Shown here one piece after another: positions 1-6,564 of a stretch of 30,846 bases of DNA. A program made the translations under genes and the position numbers. Origin of the DNA: DASXYU01 sp036502295 (GTDB lineage: Bacteria; Actinomycetota; Actinomycetes; Mycobacteriales; Jatrophihabitantaceae); the NCBI GenBank assembly GCA_036502295.1, contig DASXYU010000101.1:1-30846 (forward strand). The letters run 5' to 3'. How positions within the stretch are numbered: the stretch's first letter is position 1; each line of letters opens with the position of its first letter. The notes under the pieces are model-generated. The model ran no database searches, had not been told where the DNA came from, and saw nothing but the letters and a program-made list of their open reading frames with translations.

Positions 1-206
1 CGGAGATGGTGTGTGATCTCTGCGGTCAACAGACCCCATTCGGCGGGAGGCGGGTCGCCTTCCACGCGAAAGACATACTCGCTCGCATCTCTATCGAACT
101 CACCGATGAGGGCGCGGCCCTGGAGCGACGCTATGCCCCGCTCCAGTTCGCGCAGATGCTCGTCGGTACGCGCGAGTTTGAGACGGATCCCTTCCAATGC
201 ACCCAT
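1..206 (-). CDS. Conserved hypothetical protein, N-terminal part, cut by window edge
   Basis: The minus strand reads openly from an ATG at 206-204 to the left edge, giving 68 residues without a stop. The protein begins MGALEGIRLKLARTDEHLRE and reaches a PPPAEWGLLTAEITHHLR segment at the edge. A GAGGG lies about six bases before the ATG. The helical start followed by W-x-L-L-x(5)-H-x-L-R resembles a family of unnamed actinobacterial and phage-island proteins that continue into a conserved H-N-L-R-S-A-L-D-H-like motif; that resemblance is from memory. It is divergent from a small hypothetical gene. Function unknown, and the C-terminus lies outside the window. Confidence 0.6.
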   Translation of the reverse strand, partial: MGALEGIRLKLARTDEHLRELERGIASLQGRALIGEFDRDASEYVFRVEGDPPPAEWGLLTAEITHHL

Positions 207-243
207 GACCTACCCTCGGGGTGTGAGCAGTGAGGAGCACAAG

Positions 244-405
244 GTGCCGAAGCAACAGACTCCTGGCGGTCACGAAATCCCCGTGCCCTCCCGTGCAGAA
301 GTGTTCCGTGATCTGCTCAAGGTGGCTAGGCCCGTCAAGGCCCAGCCACCCGAGGACGACTCAGACGCTGGGGTTAGCGGCTCGGAGGAGCAGCAGCCCG
401 AATAG
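244..405 (+). CDS. Small hypothetical protein (53 aa), GTG start
   Basis: The GTG at 244 is preceded at good distance by GAGGAG (about 230-236), which favours it over earlier in-frame codons. The product begins MPKQQTPGGHEIPVPSRAEV and continues into a basic FRDLLKVARPVK segment with a short acidic, probably disordered tail. Small proteins with a P-K-x-x-T-P-x-G-x-E-I-P-x-P-x-R start occur in actinobacterial mobile islands, often beside genes like the divergent partial gene here; this is recollection, not a search. The last 45 bases overlap the 3' end of the opposing transposase gene, so the tail may have been altered when the transposase gene arrived. Function unknown. Confidence 0.5.
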   Translation: MPKQQTPGGHEIPVPSRAEVFRDLLKVARPVKAQPPEDDSDAGVSGSEEQQPE

Positions 406-1326
406 GTCCGGGCCTTCAAGGTCACGGTGGTTGTACCGCCAGACGTACTCGTTCAGGTATCCCTGCAAGTGCTTGGCAGAGACCGCGTGATGAGTACCGG
501 AAATGCCACGCTTCACGAGCGACCAGAAGCCTTCGATGGTCTGCGTGTGTACGTCGCCTTCGACGTAGACCTGCGCGCGGTGCTTGATCCGCTCGTGCGC
601 CGCGAACTCTTTACCGACGTTGTCGTAGGCGTTGTACTCATCGGTGTAGAGCACCGCTTCCGGCAGGACGAACTCACGCGTGCGCGTGGCGATGCCGTTC
701 TTCTCACCACGCGGAACGATCGTCGCGCGAACCTTGCCGCCTCGCTCCACCGCCCCGAAGACAACCGTCTTCGGCTTAGTGCCGGGTCCCTTCTTAACCC
801 GTCCCTGAGCGTCGCGGCGAACGTCTCGACTGTGCGGCCGTCCACCGACATACGTCTCGTCAGCCTCAACCGAGCCGGTGAGCGGTTCGGTCGGCTGCGT
901 CATCAATTCGTTGCGGATGAGGTGGAACATGCGCCACGCCGTCTTGTAGGTGACACCCAGCTCCCGCTCCAACTGCTTAGCGGAGATTCCGCAACGAGTG
1001 CTAGTCATCAGATACATCGCGTAGAACCACAAGTGCAAAGAGGTGGACGACTTGTGGAAGATGGTTCCAGCGGTCGGGTGCAAGTGAGTGCCGCATCCGG
1101 TGCAGGTCCACGACTGACGACGCTGACCCGTTTCGTAGCGCTTGAATACCCGCATCTGGTCGCACTTCTCGCAGAACGCGTGCGTGCCGTCATCCGACAA
1201 GCGAGTGCGCCAGAGCCATTCAAGGCACGTCGCGTCGTCGGGGAAGTCGCGCATGAACTCCATGAGCGAGTAACGCGACTCAGACGAACGAGCCCGCTTC
1301 GGGTTGTTGCGATCTACACCGGCCAT
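361..1326 (-). CDS. IS1595-family (ISXO2-like) transposase
   Basis: The 321-residue protein has an N-terminal zinc ribbon (C52, C55, C75, C78), a helix-turn-helix-like middle (about 110-140) and a DDE-type nuclease core. Visible catalytic positions are D156 in VEADETYVGG, D229 in LYTDEYNAY and E265 in HTQTIEGFWSLVKRG, the usual ISXO2 layout. The length is normal for the family and the frame is intact, so it could be active. I could not find terminal inverted repeats or a target duplication within about 60 bases of either end. The gene may therefore be a lone or immobile copy. A leaderless-type promoter lies just upstream. It sits between hypothetical island genes and cadI. Confidence 0.93.
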   Translation of the reverse strand: MAGVDRNNPKRARSSESRYSLMEFMRDFPDDATCLEWLWRTRLSDDGTHAFCEKCDQMRVFKRYETGQRRQSWTCTGCGTHLHPTAGTIFHKSSTSLHLWFYAMYLMTSTRCGISAKQLERELGVTYKTAWRMFHLIRNELMTQPTEPLTGSVEADETYVGGRPHSRDVRRDAQGRVKKGPGTKPKTVVFGAVERGGKVRATIVPRGEKNGIATRTREFVLPEAVLYTDEYNAYDNVGKEFAAHERIKHRAQVYVEGDVHTQTIEGFWSLVKRGISGTHHAVSAKHLQGYLNEYVWRYNHRDLEGPDLFGLLLLRAANPSV

Positions 1327-1333
1327 GACTCAA

Positions 1334-1362
1334 AGTTTAGAGTGGATCACTTATACAGTCAA
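1334..1362 (-). promoter_or_regulatory. Promoter of the IS1595-type transposase
   Basis: On the minus strand TTGACT (1362-1357) and TAAACT (1339-1334) are separated by exactly 17 bases, close to the sigma-A consensus. TAAACT lies seven bases before the ATG, so transcription would start at or beside the start codon. The mRNA would be leaderless, and no Shine-Dalgarno is present. Confidence 0.55.
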
Positions 1363-1406
1363 GGGATAATTGCCACAGTCGTCAATGTCCTATCTCGGAG
1401 GTTCCT

Positions 1407-1859
1407 GTGGCCCGAATCCAACTCGCGCTCAACGTCGACGACCTCGGCGAGTCGATCGCCTTCTACAGCAAGCTCTTCGGCTCCGGGCCGGCCAAGGTGC
1501 GCGACGGCTACGCCAACTTCGCCATCGTGGAGCCGCCGCTCAAGCTCGTCCTCATCGAGAACCCGGGTCAGGGCGGCAGCCTCAACCACCTCGGCGTCGA
1601 AGTCGCCGACACCGATGCGGTGGACGACGAGCAGGCGCGTCTGGCCGCGACCGGTCTCGCCTCGCGCGACGAGCGCGACACCACCTGCTGCTACGCCAAG
1701 CAGGACAAGTTCTGGGTGGAGAACGCTCCGAACGGCGAGAGTTGGGAGATCTACACCGTCCTCGCCGACAGCCCGACGTTCAGCGATACGGGAACGACCT
1801 GCTGCGGCGCGCAGCAGTCCGAGGTGCTGCAGATCGGCTCGGCGACAGCCTGCTGCTGA
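1407..1859 (+). CDS. cadI: CadI/ArsI-family vicinal-oxygen-chelate protein (C-As lyase-like)
   Basis: This 150-residue glyoxalase-fold protein matches the mycobacterial cadmium-induced CadI and the organoarsenical C-As lyase ArsI. Expected ArsI features are visible: metal ligands Q5, H61 (in LNHLGVEV) and E114 (in SWEIYTV), and the vicinal cysteine pair C94-C95 (TTCCYAKQDKFW) that binds the trivalent arsenical. Two more vicinal pairs, C132-C133 and C149-C150, lie in the tail. ArsI breaks the carbon-arsenic bond of methyl- and aryl-arsenite with Fe(II) and oxygen; CadI is induced by cadmium. The GTG at 1407 follows GGAGG (about 1397-1401) at good spacing. No ArsR-type regulator is next to it, unusual for an ars gene. 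Whether it acts on arsenicals or only responds to cadmium is not decided by sequence. Confidence 0.85.
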   Translation: MARIQLALNVDDLGESIAFYSKLFGSGPAKVRDGYANFAIVEPPLKLVLIENPGQGGSLNHLGVEVADTDAVDDEQARLAATGLASRDERDTTCCYAKQDKFWVENAPNGESWEIYTVLADSPTFSDTGTTCCGAQQSEVLQIGSATACC

Positions 1860-1909
1860 GGTCGCCAGCCGTAACGTCGGCGCAACGCGCGATTTGTACC
1901 GTCCTCTTG

Positions 1910-2725
1910 ATGCCTCTTGATGTCGTCTCCCTAGCCCAGCGCTGCGCCGTCGTGCCGGAGCGCACGGACTCACCCGAGCGCGCCGCCGAACTGATGTGGC
2001 GCGACGGCGCCGCCGTGCTGACGGGCATCGGCACGGACGAGGTCTCGGCCGGCAAGATCGCCGCGCTCGTCCTCGGCGACGGGCTGCTCGGAGCGGGACG
2101 ACCGATCGAGGTGACCGACGGCGGCGGCATGGACAAGCGTCGCTACGCCGACGCAGCGCGCAAGATGATGCCGCTGCACACCGACGGCTTCGCCTACGGA
2201 GCGGCTGCGCCCGACGTCTTCTTCCTGGTCTGCGCCACGCCGTCACCAGGCGACGGTCACTCGTTCCTCGTCGACCAGGCGGCGCTGCTCGATTCGCTCG
2301 CCGAGAGCCCGGACGGTGCGGAGCTGGCGATGTTCATCCGCGAGCACGTGGTCGATCAGAGCGAGCCCGGCGCGGTGCATTCCGCGCTCGGCCCGGTGGC
2401 GTTGGCGCTGCCGTCCGGGGTGCGGGCGATCCGGCGGTCGCTGGACGTGCGCCCCGTCGATGACGAACCGAATCCGGCGTACGTGTCGCGAATGCTCACG
2501 CTCTGGCAGGGCCTCCTGGACACCGTCGGCGCGCTCGCCGAGCGGTTCGTGGTCGGCGAGGGAGAGGCGCTGGCGATCGACAACACGCGCCTCGCGCACG
2601 GACGGGACGGCTACACGAGGCCAGGACGGTCGCTCTGGCGGTGCTGGGCCTGGACCGATCGGGCCGGCTCCGTCCCCGACGGTGAACTGTGGAGTGACAC
2701 CCGCATGCTCTTCGGCGCGGTCTAG
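1910..2725 (+). CDS. TauD/TfdA-like Fe(II)/2-oxoglutarate dioxygenase
   Basis: This 271-residue protein has the non-haem iron facial triad of the clavaminate-synthase-like fold: H90-x-D92 in PLHTDGF and the distal H230 in DNTRLAHGRDGY, followed by R240/R244 in GRSLWR, which would bind 2-oxoglutarate. Such enzymes couple 2OG decarboxylation to hydroxylation or desaturation of a small molecule; the substrate cannot be read. I chose the ATG at 1910, but no Shine-Dalgarno precedes it. Internal starts such as the ATG at 1995 are possible, though a start there would trim the fold's N-terminus. It lies 50 bases after cadI on the same strand and converges on a second dioxygenase gene, to which it is only distantly similar. 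Confidence 0.8.
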   Translation: MPLDVVSLAQRCAVVPERTDSPERAAELMWRDGAAVLTGIGTDEVSAGKIAALVLGDGLLGAGRPIEVTDGGGMDKRRYADAARKMMPLHTDGFAYGAAAPDVFFLVCATPSPGDGHSFLVDQAALLDSLAESPDGAELAMFIREHVVDQSEPGAVHSALGPVALALPSGVRAIRRSLDVRPVDDEPNPAYVSRMLTLWQGLLDTVGALAERFVVGEGEALAIDNTRLAHGRDGYTRPGRSLWRCWAWTDRAGSVPDGELWSDTRMLFGAV

Positions 2726-2754
2726 GAGTTGTCGCGGTCGTGAAGCGCTAGCGG

Positions 2755-2793
2755 GTTGTGGCGCGGCGTGTCTTCCCGCTGACGCTCCACAAC
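2755..2793. terminator. Weak hairpin between two convergent dioxygenase genes
   Basis: GTTGTGG (2755-2761) and CCACAAC (2787-2793) are perfectly complementary around a 25-base loop, in the short gap between convergent stop codons. There is no T-tract. It may be a bidirectional terminator, but a 7-bp stem is weak evidence. Confidence 0.3.
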
Positions 2794-2794
2794 T

Positions 2795-3655
2795 TCATGT
2801 GAGAGCCTGTCGCTCGGCGCGCAGCTGCGCGTAGTGCGCGAAAAGCGAGTAGTCCTGCGGTTCTCCGATCGGGACGCGGCGCAGCGTGCGTGCGTGCTCT
2901 GTGCCGACATCGGGCCGGCTGTGCTGCACGGCGTGGTTGTCCCAGATCACCAAGTCGTCGACCTGCCACTGGTGGGTGTAGATGTACTGCGGCTGGTACA
3001 GGTGGTCGAACAACTCCAGGATGAGCACCGAGCTCTCCTCGGGCTCGAGCGGAAGGATTGCATCCGTCTGCTGCTCCCACACGCCGAGAATCGGCTCGCC
3101 CGATCGCCAGTGCTGCCACAGCACGGGCCGCACGTGGTGGGGGTAGGTCTCGTCCAGTCGGCCGATGCGGATTCGTACCCCGGCTTCGCCTTCGGGGCTG
3201 GCGACGTCCGCCACTTGCCGCGCCTGCAGACCGTCGAGTCGCGCTTTCATTTCGGGCGGCAGGTCGGCGGCGGCGGCAACCGCATTGGCGAAACGGGTCA
3301 CTGTTCCCGCTTGCGGGATCTCGACGCCGTAGAGCGAGAGCGCTTCGTAAGGACGCGGGAAGAACCCGAAATCGATGTGCCAGCTCGCCGCGATCGAGCC
3401 CAGTGAGCCGTCCGGCCGGGTGTTGGAGACGTAGCGTACGTCGTTTCCCGTGCCGATCTCCGCTCCGATCGGTCCGAAGGCTGCCGCGATCTGACGATGC
3501 TCCGCGTCGCTGTATGGACGACCGCGGAGGAGCAGCAGGTGATCGCTCTCGTACAACGCCTGCCGTAAGCGAGTCCAGTCGGAGTCCGTAGCCCTGTCCG
3601 GGTCGAAGTCCTCCACCAGCACGCCCATCGCGAGCGAAAGTTCCGAGATACGCAT
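2795..3655 (-). CDS. TauD/TfdA-family Fe(II)/2-oxoglutarate dioxygenase
   Basis: This 286-residue protein has the canonical TauD/TfdA pattern: H93-x-D95 in SWHIDFGF, the distal H245 in WDNHAVQHSRPD and the 2OG-binding arginines near 256-260 (ARTLRRV). The FxxFG-like segment AAAFGPIG around 57-64 is also typical. It probably hydroxylates a small organic substrate, which is not identifiable here. The ATG at 3655 is favoured over the upstream in-frame GTG at 3667 because GAGG lies six bases before it. A SnoaL-like gene ends 30 bases upstream on the same strand, so the two are probably co-transcribed. An NTF2-fold protein and a dioxygenase together suggest a small modification or degradation pathway; this is inference. 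Confidence 0.87.
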   Translation of the reverse strand: MRISELSLAMGVLVEDFDPDRATDSDWTRLRQALYESDHLLLLRGRPYSDAEHRQIAAAFGPIGAEIGTGNDVRYVSNTRPDGSLGSIAASWHIDFGFFPRPYEALSLYGVEIPQAGTVTRFANAVAAAADLPPEMKARLDGLQARQVADVASPEGEAGVRIRIGRLDETYPHHVRPVLWQHWRSGEPILGVWEQQTDAILPLEPEESSVLILELFDHLYQPQYIYTHQWQVDDLVIWDNHAVQHSRPDVGTEHARTLRRVPIGEPQDYSLFAHYAQLRAERQALT

Positions 3656-3685
3656 GACGCCTCGCACCGTGAGTCGGGATTCCGA

Positions 3686-4114
3686 TCAGTTGGCCCCCGC
3701 CGTGGCGGCATAGACCTCGGGGTTTGAGTATTCGAAGATGTGCTTGATCCGGCCGTCCTGGCACGTGATCAAGAACAAGTAGTTGTTGCGGTAGTACGTG
3801 TCGTTTGTGGCGACGAGGTTGTTGCCTTTCACTTCGGCGAGCACGAGATCGGGATCCACGGCGGGTATGAAGCGCTTGATCGCGTATTCCATCGTGGTGA
3901 AGCGCTCGCAGAGCACCTGGAATATCCGGCTCATCTCGTCTCGTCCGGTCGCGACCGGTTTGCCGTCCGGCCGGTAGGCGGGAGCTTCGAAGACGATGTC
4001 ATCGGCTATGCACGCCGAAAAGGAATCAGCGTCCTTCGCGGCATGAGCCGCATATAGACGGGTGACAAGGTCAAAGTTGTCCGTGCGCCGCGCCTCGTCC
4101 TCAGCCTGGGTCAC
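3686..4114 (-). CDS. SnoaL-like / NTF2-fold protein
   Basis: This 142-residue alpha+beta protein has the cone-shaped NTF2/SnoaL pattern: an N-terminal helix (FDLVTRLYAAHAAKDADSF), I-A-D-D-I-V-F-E-A-P, a GRDEMSRIFQVL helix, and C-terminal strands ending GRIKHIFEYSNPEVY. Members include ketosteroid isomerases, polyketide cyclases, epoxide hydrolases and many uncharacterised proteins. The GTG at 4114 follows AAGAGG at normal spacing; an in-frame extension back to 4252 is rejected because its residues do not look like protein. It lies upstream of, and probably in one operon with, the TauD-like gene at 2795-3655, so it may act on the same metabolite. No unique catalytic motif can be assigned. Confidence 0.7.
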   Translation of the reverse strand: MTQAEDEARRTDNFDLVTRLYAAHAAKDADSFSACIADDIVFEAPAYRPDGKPVATGRDEMSRIFQVLCERFTTMEYAIKRFIPAVDPDLVLAEVKGNNLVATNDTYYRNNYLFLITCQDGRIKHIFEYSNPEVYAATAGAN

Positions 4115-4179
4115 CCTTGACCTCTTCACGTCGTGCCCGCCGGAAAATTCTGGCCGAACGTAACGAGGGGGGCCTTTGG

Positions 4180-4377
4180 TGTCAACGGCGGCGTCCCTGG
4201 CGATCGCCTCCGGTGCCGACGTGAAGGTCGTCCAAACCATGCTCGGCCACAAGTCCCGCGTCCATGACGCTCGACCAGTACGGGCATCTGTTCCCCGACC
4301 GGCTCGACGTGGTCGCCGAGGCGATGGACAACGCGCGGACGGCGGCGCTGTCTGCGCGTGCTGCGGGTATCGCTTAG
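4180..4377 (+). pseudogene. Tyrosine recombinase (phage-type integrase), C-terminal remnant with frameshift
   Basis: The reading frame from 4180 gives TAASLAIASGADVKVVQTML-GHKS, the segment after the R-H motif of actinophage-type integrases. At about 4256-4259 an extra C in CCC shifts the frame. In the next frame the protein continues ASMTLDQYGHLFPDRLDVVA and ends at TAG 4375-4377. The second half carries the nucleophilic tyrosine context (LDQYGHLFPDRL). All of the N-terminal arm-binding and core domains and the first catalytic residues are missing. It is therefore a dead fragment of an integrase, and good evidence that a site-specific integrating element once lay here. Two orphan genes and a tRNA-Arg(CCT) follow to the right. 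Confidence 0.85.
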
Positions 4378-4378
4378 C

Positions 4379-4615
4379 TCAAGAAGCGGCGAGTTCGAGG
4401 CGGCCGCAGTTGCGCGCCTCGTCGGCCTCGATAGCGCGGAAGTACACCGCCGTAGGGGTGATCTCCTCGATCAGCGCCCAGGTGTACCCACCGGGACGCC
4501 CCGCGATCGCGATGGCGCCGACGCGCAACCGGGACGGGTCAGCGGGAAGGTGCCCGATGTAGCGGTCCTCGTCGTCGACCAGCATGAGGTCGGCGTCGAT
4601 GTCGATCTGGATCAT
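4379..4615 (-). CDS. Small hypothetical protein (78 aa), integrated-element type
   Basis: The 78-residue acidic protein begins MIQIDIDADLMLVDDEDRYI and contains LRVGAIAIAGRPGGYTWALIEEI, suggesting a compact beta-rich fold. An AAGGAGG lies seven bases before the ATG, one of the best ribosome-binding sites in the window. Its stop lies two bases from the stop of the convergent integrase remnant. The preceding gene on the same strand ends 12 bases upstream of its start, so the two were probably an operon. I do not recognise a function. Its position by an integrase remnant suggests cargo of the lost element. Confidence 0.6.
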   Translation of the reverse strand: MIQIDIDADLMLVDDEDRYIGHLPADPSRLRVGAIAIAGRPGGYTWALIEEITPTAVYFRAIEADEARNCGRLELAAS

Positions 4616-4627
4616 GCGCTGACCTCC

Positions 4628-5040
4628 TTACGCAGGTCGGGGAGTGAAGTGCTCATTCTGCAACCCAGTGTAGGCCGCCGCGAGGAATCGGTCGACGAGA
4701 TCGCCCGCACTTGTAGCAGTGATGCGCACGCTGCTGAAGGCGCCAGCATCTACCGACTGGGCCGTCGCGTCGTAGTGCGGCTCCTTGCCGCTGGGGATGA
4801 TTTCGAGTCCCTGACCCCGGAGGTCGCCAGCCAGATACAACGCAACCCACCGGGAGAACCGGCCCTTATCGCTCAGCACGCGCTCGACCGGGTACTCAGC
4901 TGTGACACCCCACATTGAGAGGCCGTAGTGCCGAACTCCGTGAAGTTCAGGGTGGCGTCGGCTATCAACTTCTCGCGATCGAACTCCGAGCGATCTTCGT
5001 AGCCGTCGAAGAGGAGGCGTCCACACGGCGCGAGCGGCAA
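4628..5040 (-). pseudogene. Hypothetical element-borne gene, probably frameshifted
   Basis: Downstream of about 4945 the minus strand codes convincingly: HGVRHYGLSMWGVTAEYP, then VLSDKGRFSRWVALYLAGDL and LEIIPSGKEPHYDA, ending at 4628. Upstream, that frame is arginine-rich and implausible. A different frame from about 5010 reads FDGYEDRSEFDREKLIADAT-LN, which looks like real protein directly before the break. The simplest reading is one gene with a small deletion near 4940-4950. A start in the first frame could be the TTG at 5040, directly after an in-frame stop. If intact in its own frame, the alternative is a 142-residue protein from an ATG at 5056. Function unknown; I vaguely recall similar phage-associated proteins. 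Confidence 0.5.
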
Positions 5041-5083
5041 CTATGTAACTCGCCACAGCCCAGCAAACAGGACCTTCTAGCGG

Positions 5084-5156
5084 TGCCCCCGGAGAGATTC
5101 GAACTCCCGACGCCCTCCTTAGGACGGAGGCGCTCTATCCCCTGAGCTACGGAGGC
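5084..5156 (-). tRNA. tRNA-Arg (anticodon CCT)
   Basis: The 73-base minus-strand gene folds as a complete cloverleaf. The acceptor stem is GCCTCCG/CGGGGGC with one G-T wobble. The D arm contains AGCTC...GAGC. The anticodon stem CCTCC/GGAGG encloses the loop GTCCTAA, giving anticodon CCT (reads AGG). The T arm contains the invariant GTTCGAATC. The terminal CCA is not encoded. Its 3' end points left, toward the integrase remnant and orphan genes, the orientation expected if an element had used this tRNA as attachment site. No duplicated 3' end was found in the window. Confidence 0.96.
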
Positions 5157-5190
5157 TTCAAACAGATCAATTCAGATTACCGTTTGAGGT

Positions 5191-6561
5191 GTGAGCTACC
5201 ACGACTCGATCCTCGAACTGGTGGGTAACACCCCACTCGTCCGCCTCCGTTCGGTCACCGACGGCATCGCCGCCACCGTCCTCGCCAAGATCGAGTACCT
5301 CAATCCGGGCGGCTCGGTGAAAGACCGCATCGCCATCCGGATGATCGACGCAGCCGAAGCCTCCGGCGCGCTGCGTCCTGGCGGGACGATCGTCGAAGCC
5401 ACCTCCGGCAACACCGGTGTCGGGCTGGCGATGGTCGCGCAGCAGCGCGGGTACCACTGCCTCTTCGTCTGCCCCGACAAAGTGAGCCAGGACAAGGTCA
5501 ACACGCTGCGCGCCTACGGAGCCCAGGTGGTGGTCTGCCCCACGGCCGTCGCCCCCGAAGACCCGCGCTCCTATTACTCGGTGAGCGACCGCCTCGCCCG
5601 CGAGACGCCGGACGCGTGGAAGCCCGACCAATACTCCAACGCGAACAACCCGCTCTCGCACTACGAGTCCACCGGCCCCGAGATCTGGGAACAGACCGAA
5701 GGACGGATCACCCACTTCGTCGCGGGAGTCGGCACCGGCGGCACGATCGGCGGCGCCGGGCGCTATCTCAAGGAACAGGGCGACGTACGCGTCATCGGCG
5801 CCGACCCGGAGGGATCCGTCTACTCGGGCGGCACCGGACGTCCTTACCTCGTCGAGGGCGTGGGCGAGGACTTCTGGCCGGCCGCCTACGACAAGTCGGT
5901 CACCGACGAGATCATCGCGGTCTCCGACGCCGACTCCTTCGCCATGACCCGGCGCCTGGCCCGCGAAGAGGGCCTGCTCGTCGGCGGCTCCAGCGGCATG
6001 GCCGTGGTGGGCGCCCTCGACGTGGCACGTCGCGCCAACGCGGACGACATCGTCGTCGTCCTACTGCCCGACGGCGGACGCGGCTACCTCTCCAAGATCT
6101 TCTCCGATACGTGGATGTCCGACTACGGCTTCAGAGTTGAGGGAACCGATGCCGGCGCGGTCACCGTCCTGGAGGTGCTGCGGGCGAAATCCGGGGACGG
6201 ACCGCCGCTCGTACACGCGCATCCCAACGAAACGGTGCGCGAGGCCATCGACATCCTGCGCGAATACGGCGTCAGCCAGATGCCCGTGGTGCGCGCCGAA
6301 CCACCCGTCACCGCCGGCGAGGTGGTCGGCTCGGTCTCCGAACGGGCCCTGCTCGACGCGCTCTTCGCAGGACGGGCCGCACTCGCGGACTCCCTCGAAC
6401 CGCACATGTCAGCCCCGCTGCCGATCATCGGCTCCGGCGAATCCGTCGCCACCGCCGTCGACGCGCTGCAGGATGCTGATGCGCTGCTGGTGCACATCGA
6501 CGGCAAGCCGGCCGGCGTGATCACGCGCCAAGACCTGCTCGGCCACCTGACGAGGAGCTGA
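5191..6561 (+). CDS. cbs: Cystathionine beta-synthase
   Basis: The 456-residue protein has a fold-type II PLP domain (about 1-330) and a C-terminal pair of CBS domains (about 340-455). K44 in PGGSVKDR is the Schiff-base lysine, TSGNTG at 71-76 binds the substrate/PLP phosphate region, and GVGTGGTIGG is the second phosphate-binding loop. It condenses serine and homocysteine to cystathionine, the first step of reverse transsulfuration toward cysteine. No haem-binding N-terminus is present, as usual in bacteria. The GTG at 5191 gives the normal MSYHDSILELVGNTPLVRL start; GAGG is very close to it, so the site is not ideal. The gene is divergent from tRNA-Arg. A cystathionine gamma-lyase-like gene follows, the usual actinobacterial pairing. 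Confidence 0.96.
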   Translation: MSYHDSILELVGNTPLVRLRSVTDGIAATVLAKIEYLNPGGSVKDRIAIRMIDAAEASGALRPGGTIVEATSGNTGVGLAMVAQQRGYHCLFVCPDKVSQDKVNTLRAYGAQVVVCPTAVAPEDPRSYYSVSDRLARETPDAWKPDQYSNANNPLSHYESTGPEIWEQTEGRITHFVAGVGTGGTIGGAGRYLKEQGDVRVIGADPEGSVYSGGTGRPYLVEGVGEDFWPAAYDKSVTDEIIAVSDADSFAMTRRLAREEGLLVGGSSGMAVVGALDVARRANADDIVVVLLPDGGRGYLSKIFSDTWMSDYGFRVEGTDAGAVTVLEVLRAKSGDGPPLVHAHPNETVREAIDILREYGVSQMPVVRAEPPVTAGEVVGSVSERALLDALFAGRAALADSLEPHMSAPLPIIGSGESVATAVDALQDADALLVHIDGKPAGVITRQDLLGHLTRS

Positions 6562-6564
6562 CCA

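Noticed and set aside
340..1390. Terminal inverted repeats for the IS1595-type gene
   Set aside because: I compared about 60 bases beyond each end of the transposase gene and found no matching ends or target duplication, so I report only the gene.
427..1920. A 497-residue plus-strand frame across the transposase and cadI
   Set aside because: It is antisense to the transposase and out of frame with cadI; residues are Arg/Ser-rich in the second half and match no fold. It is a high-GC shadow frame.
4115..5083. A second copy of the tRNA-Arg 3' end (att site)
   Set aside because: No convincing repeat of the tRNA 3' half is visible inside the window; if it exists it lies further left.
5157..5190. 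Promoter elements in the 34-base gap between tRNA-Arg and cbs
   Set aside because: Two divergent promoters must lie in or near it, but no hexamer pair with good spacing can be supported.
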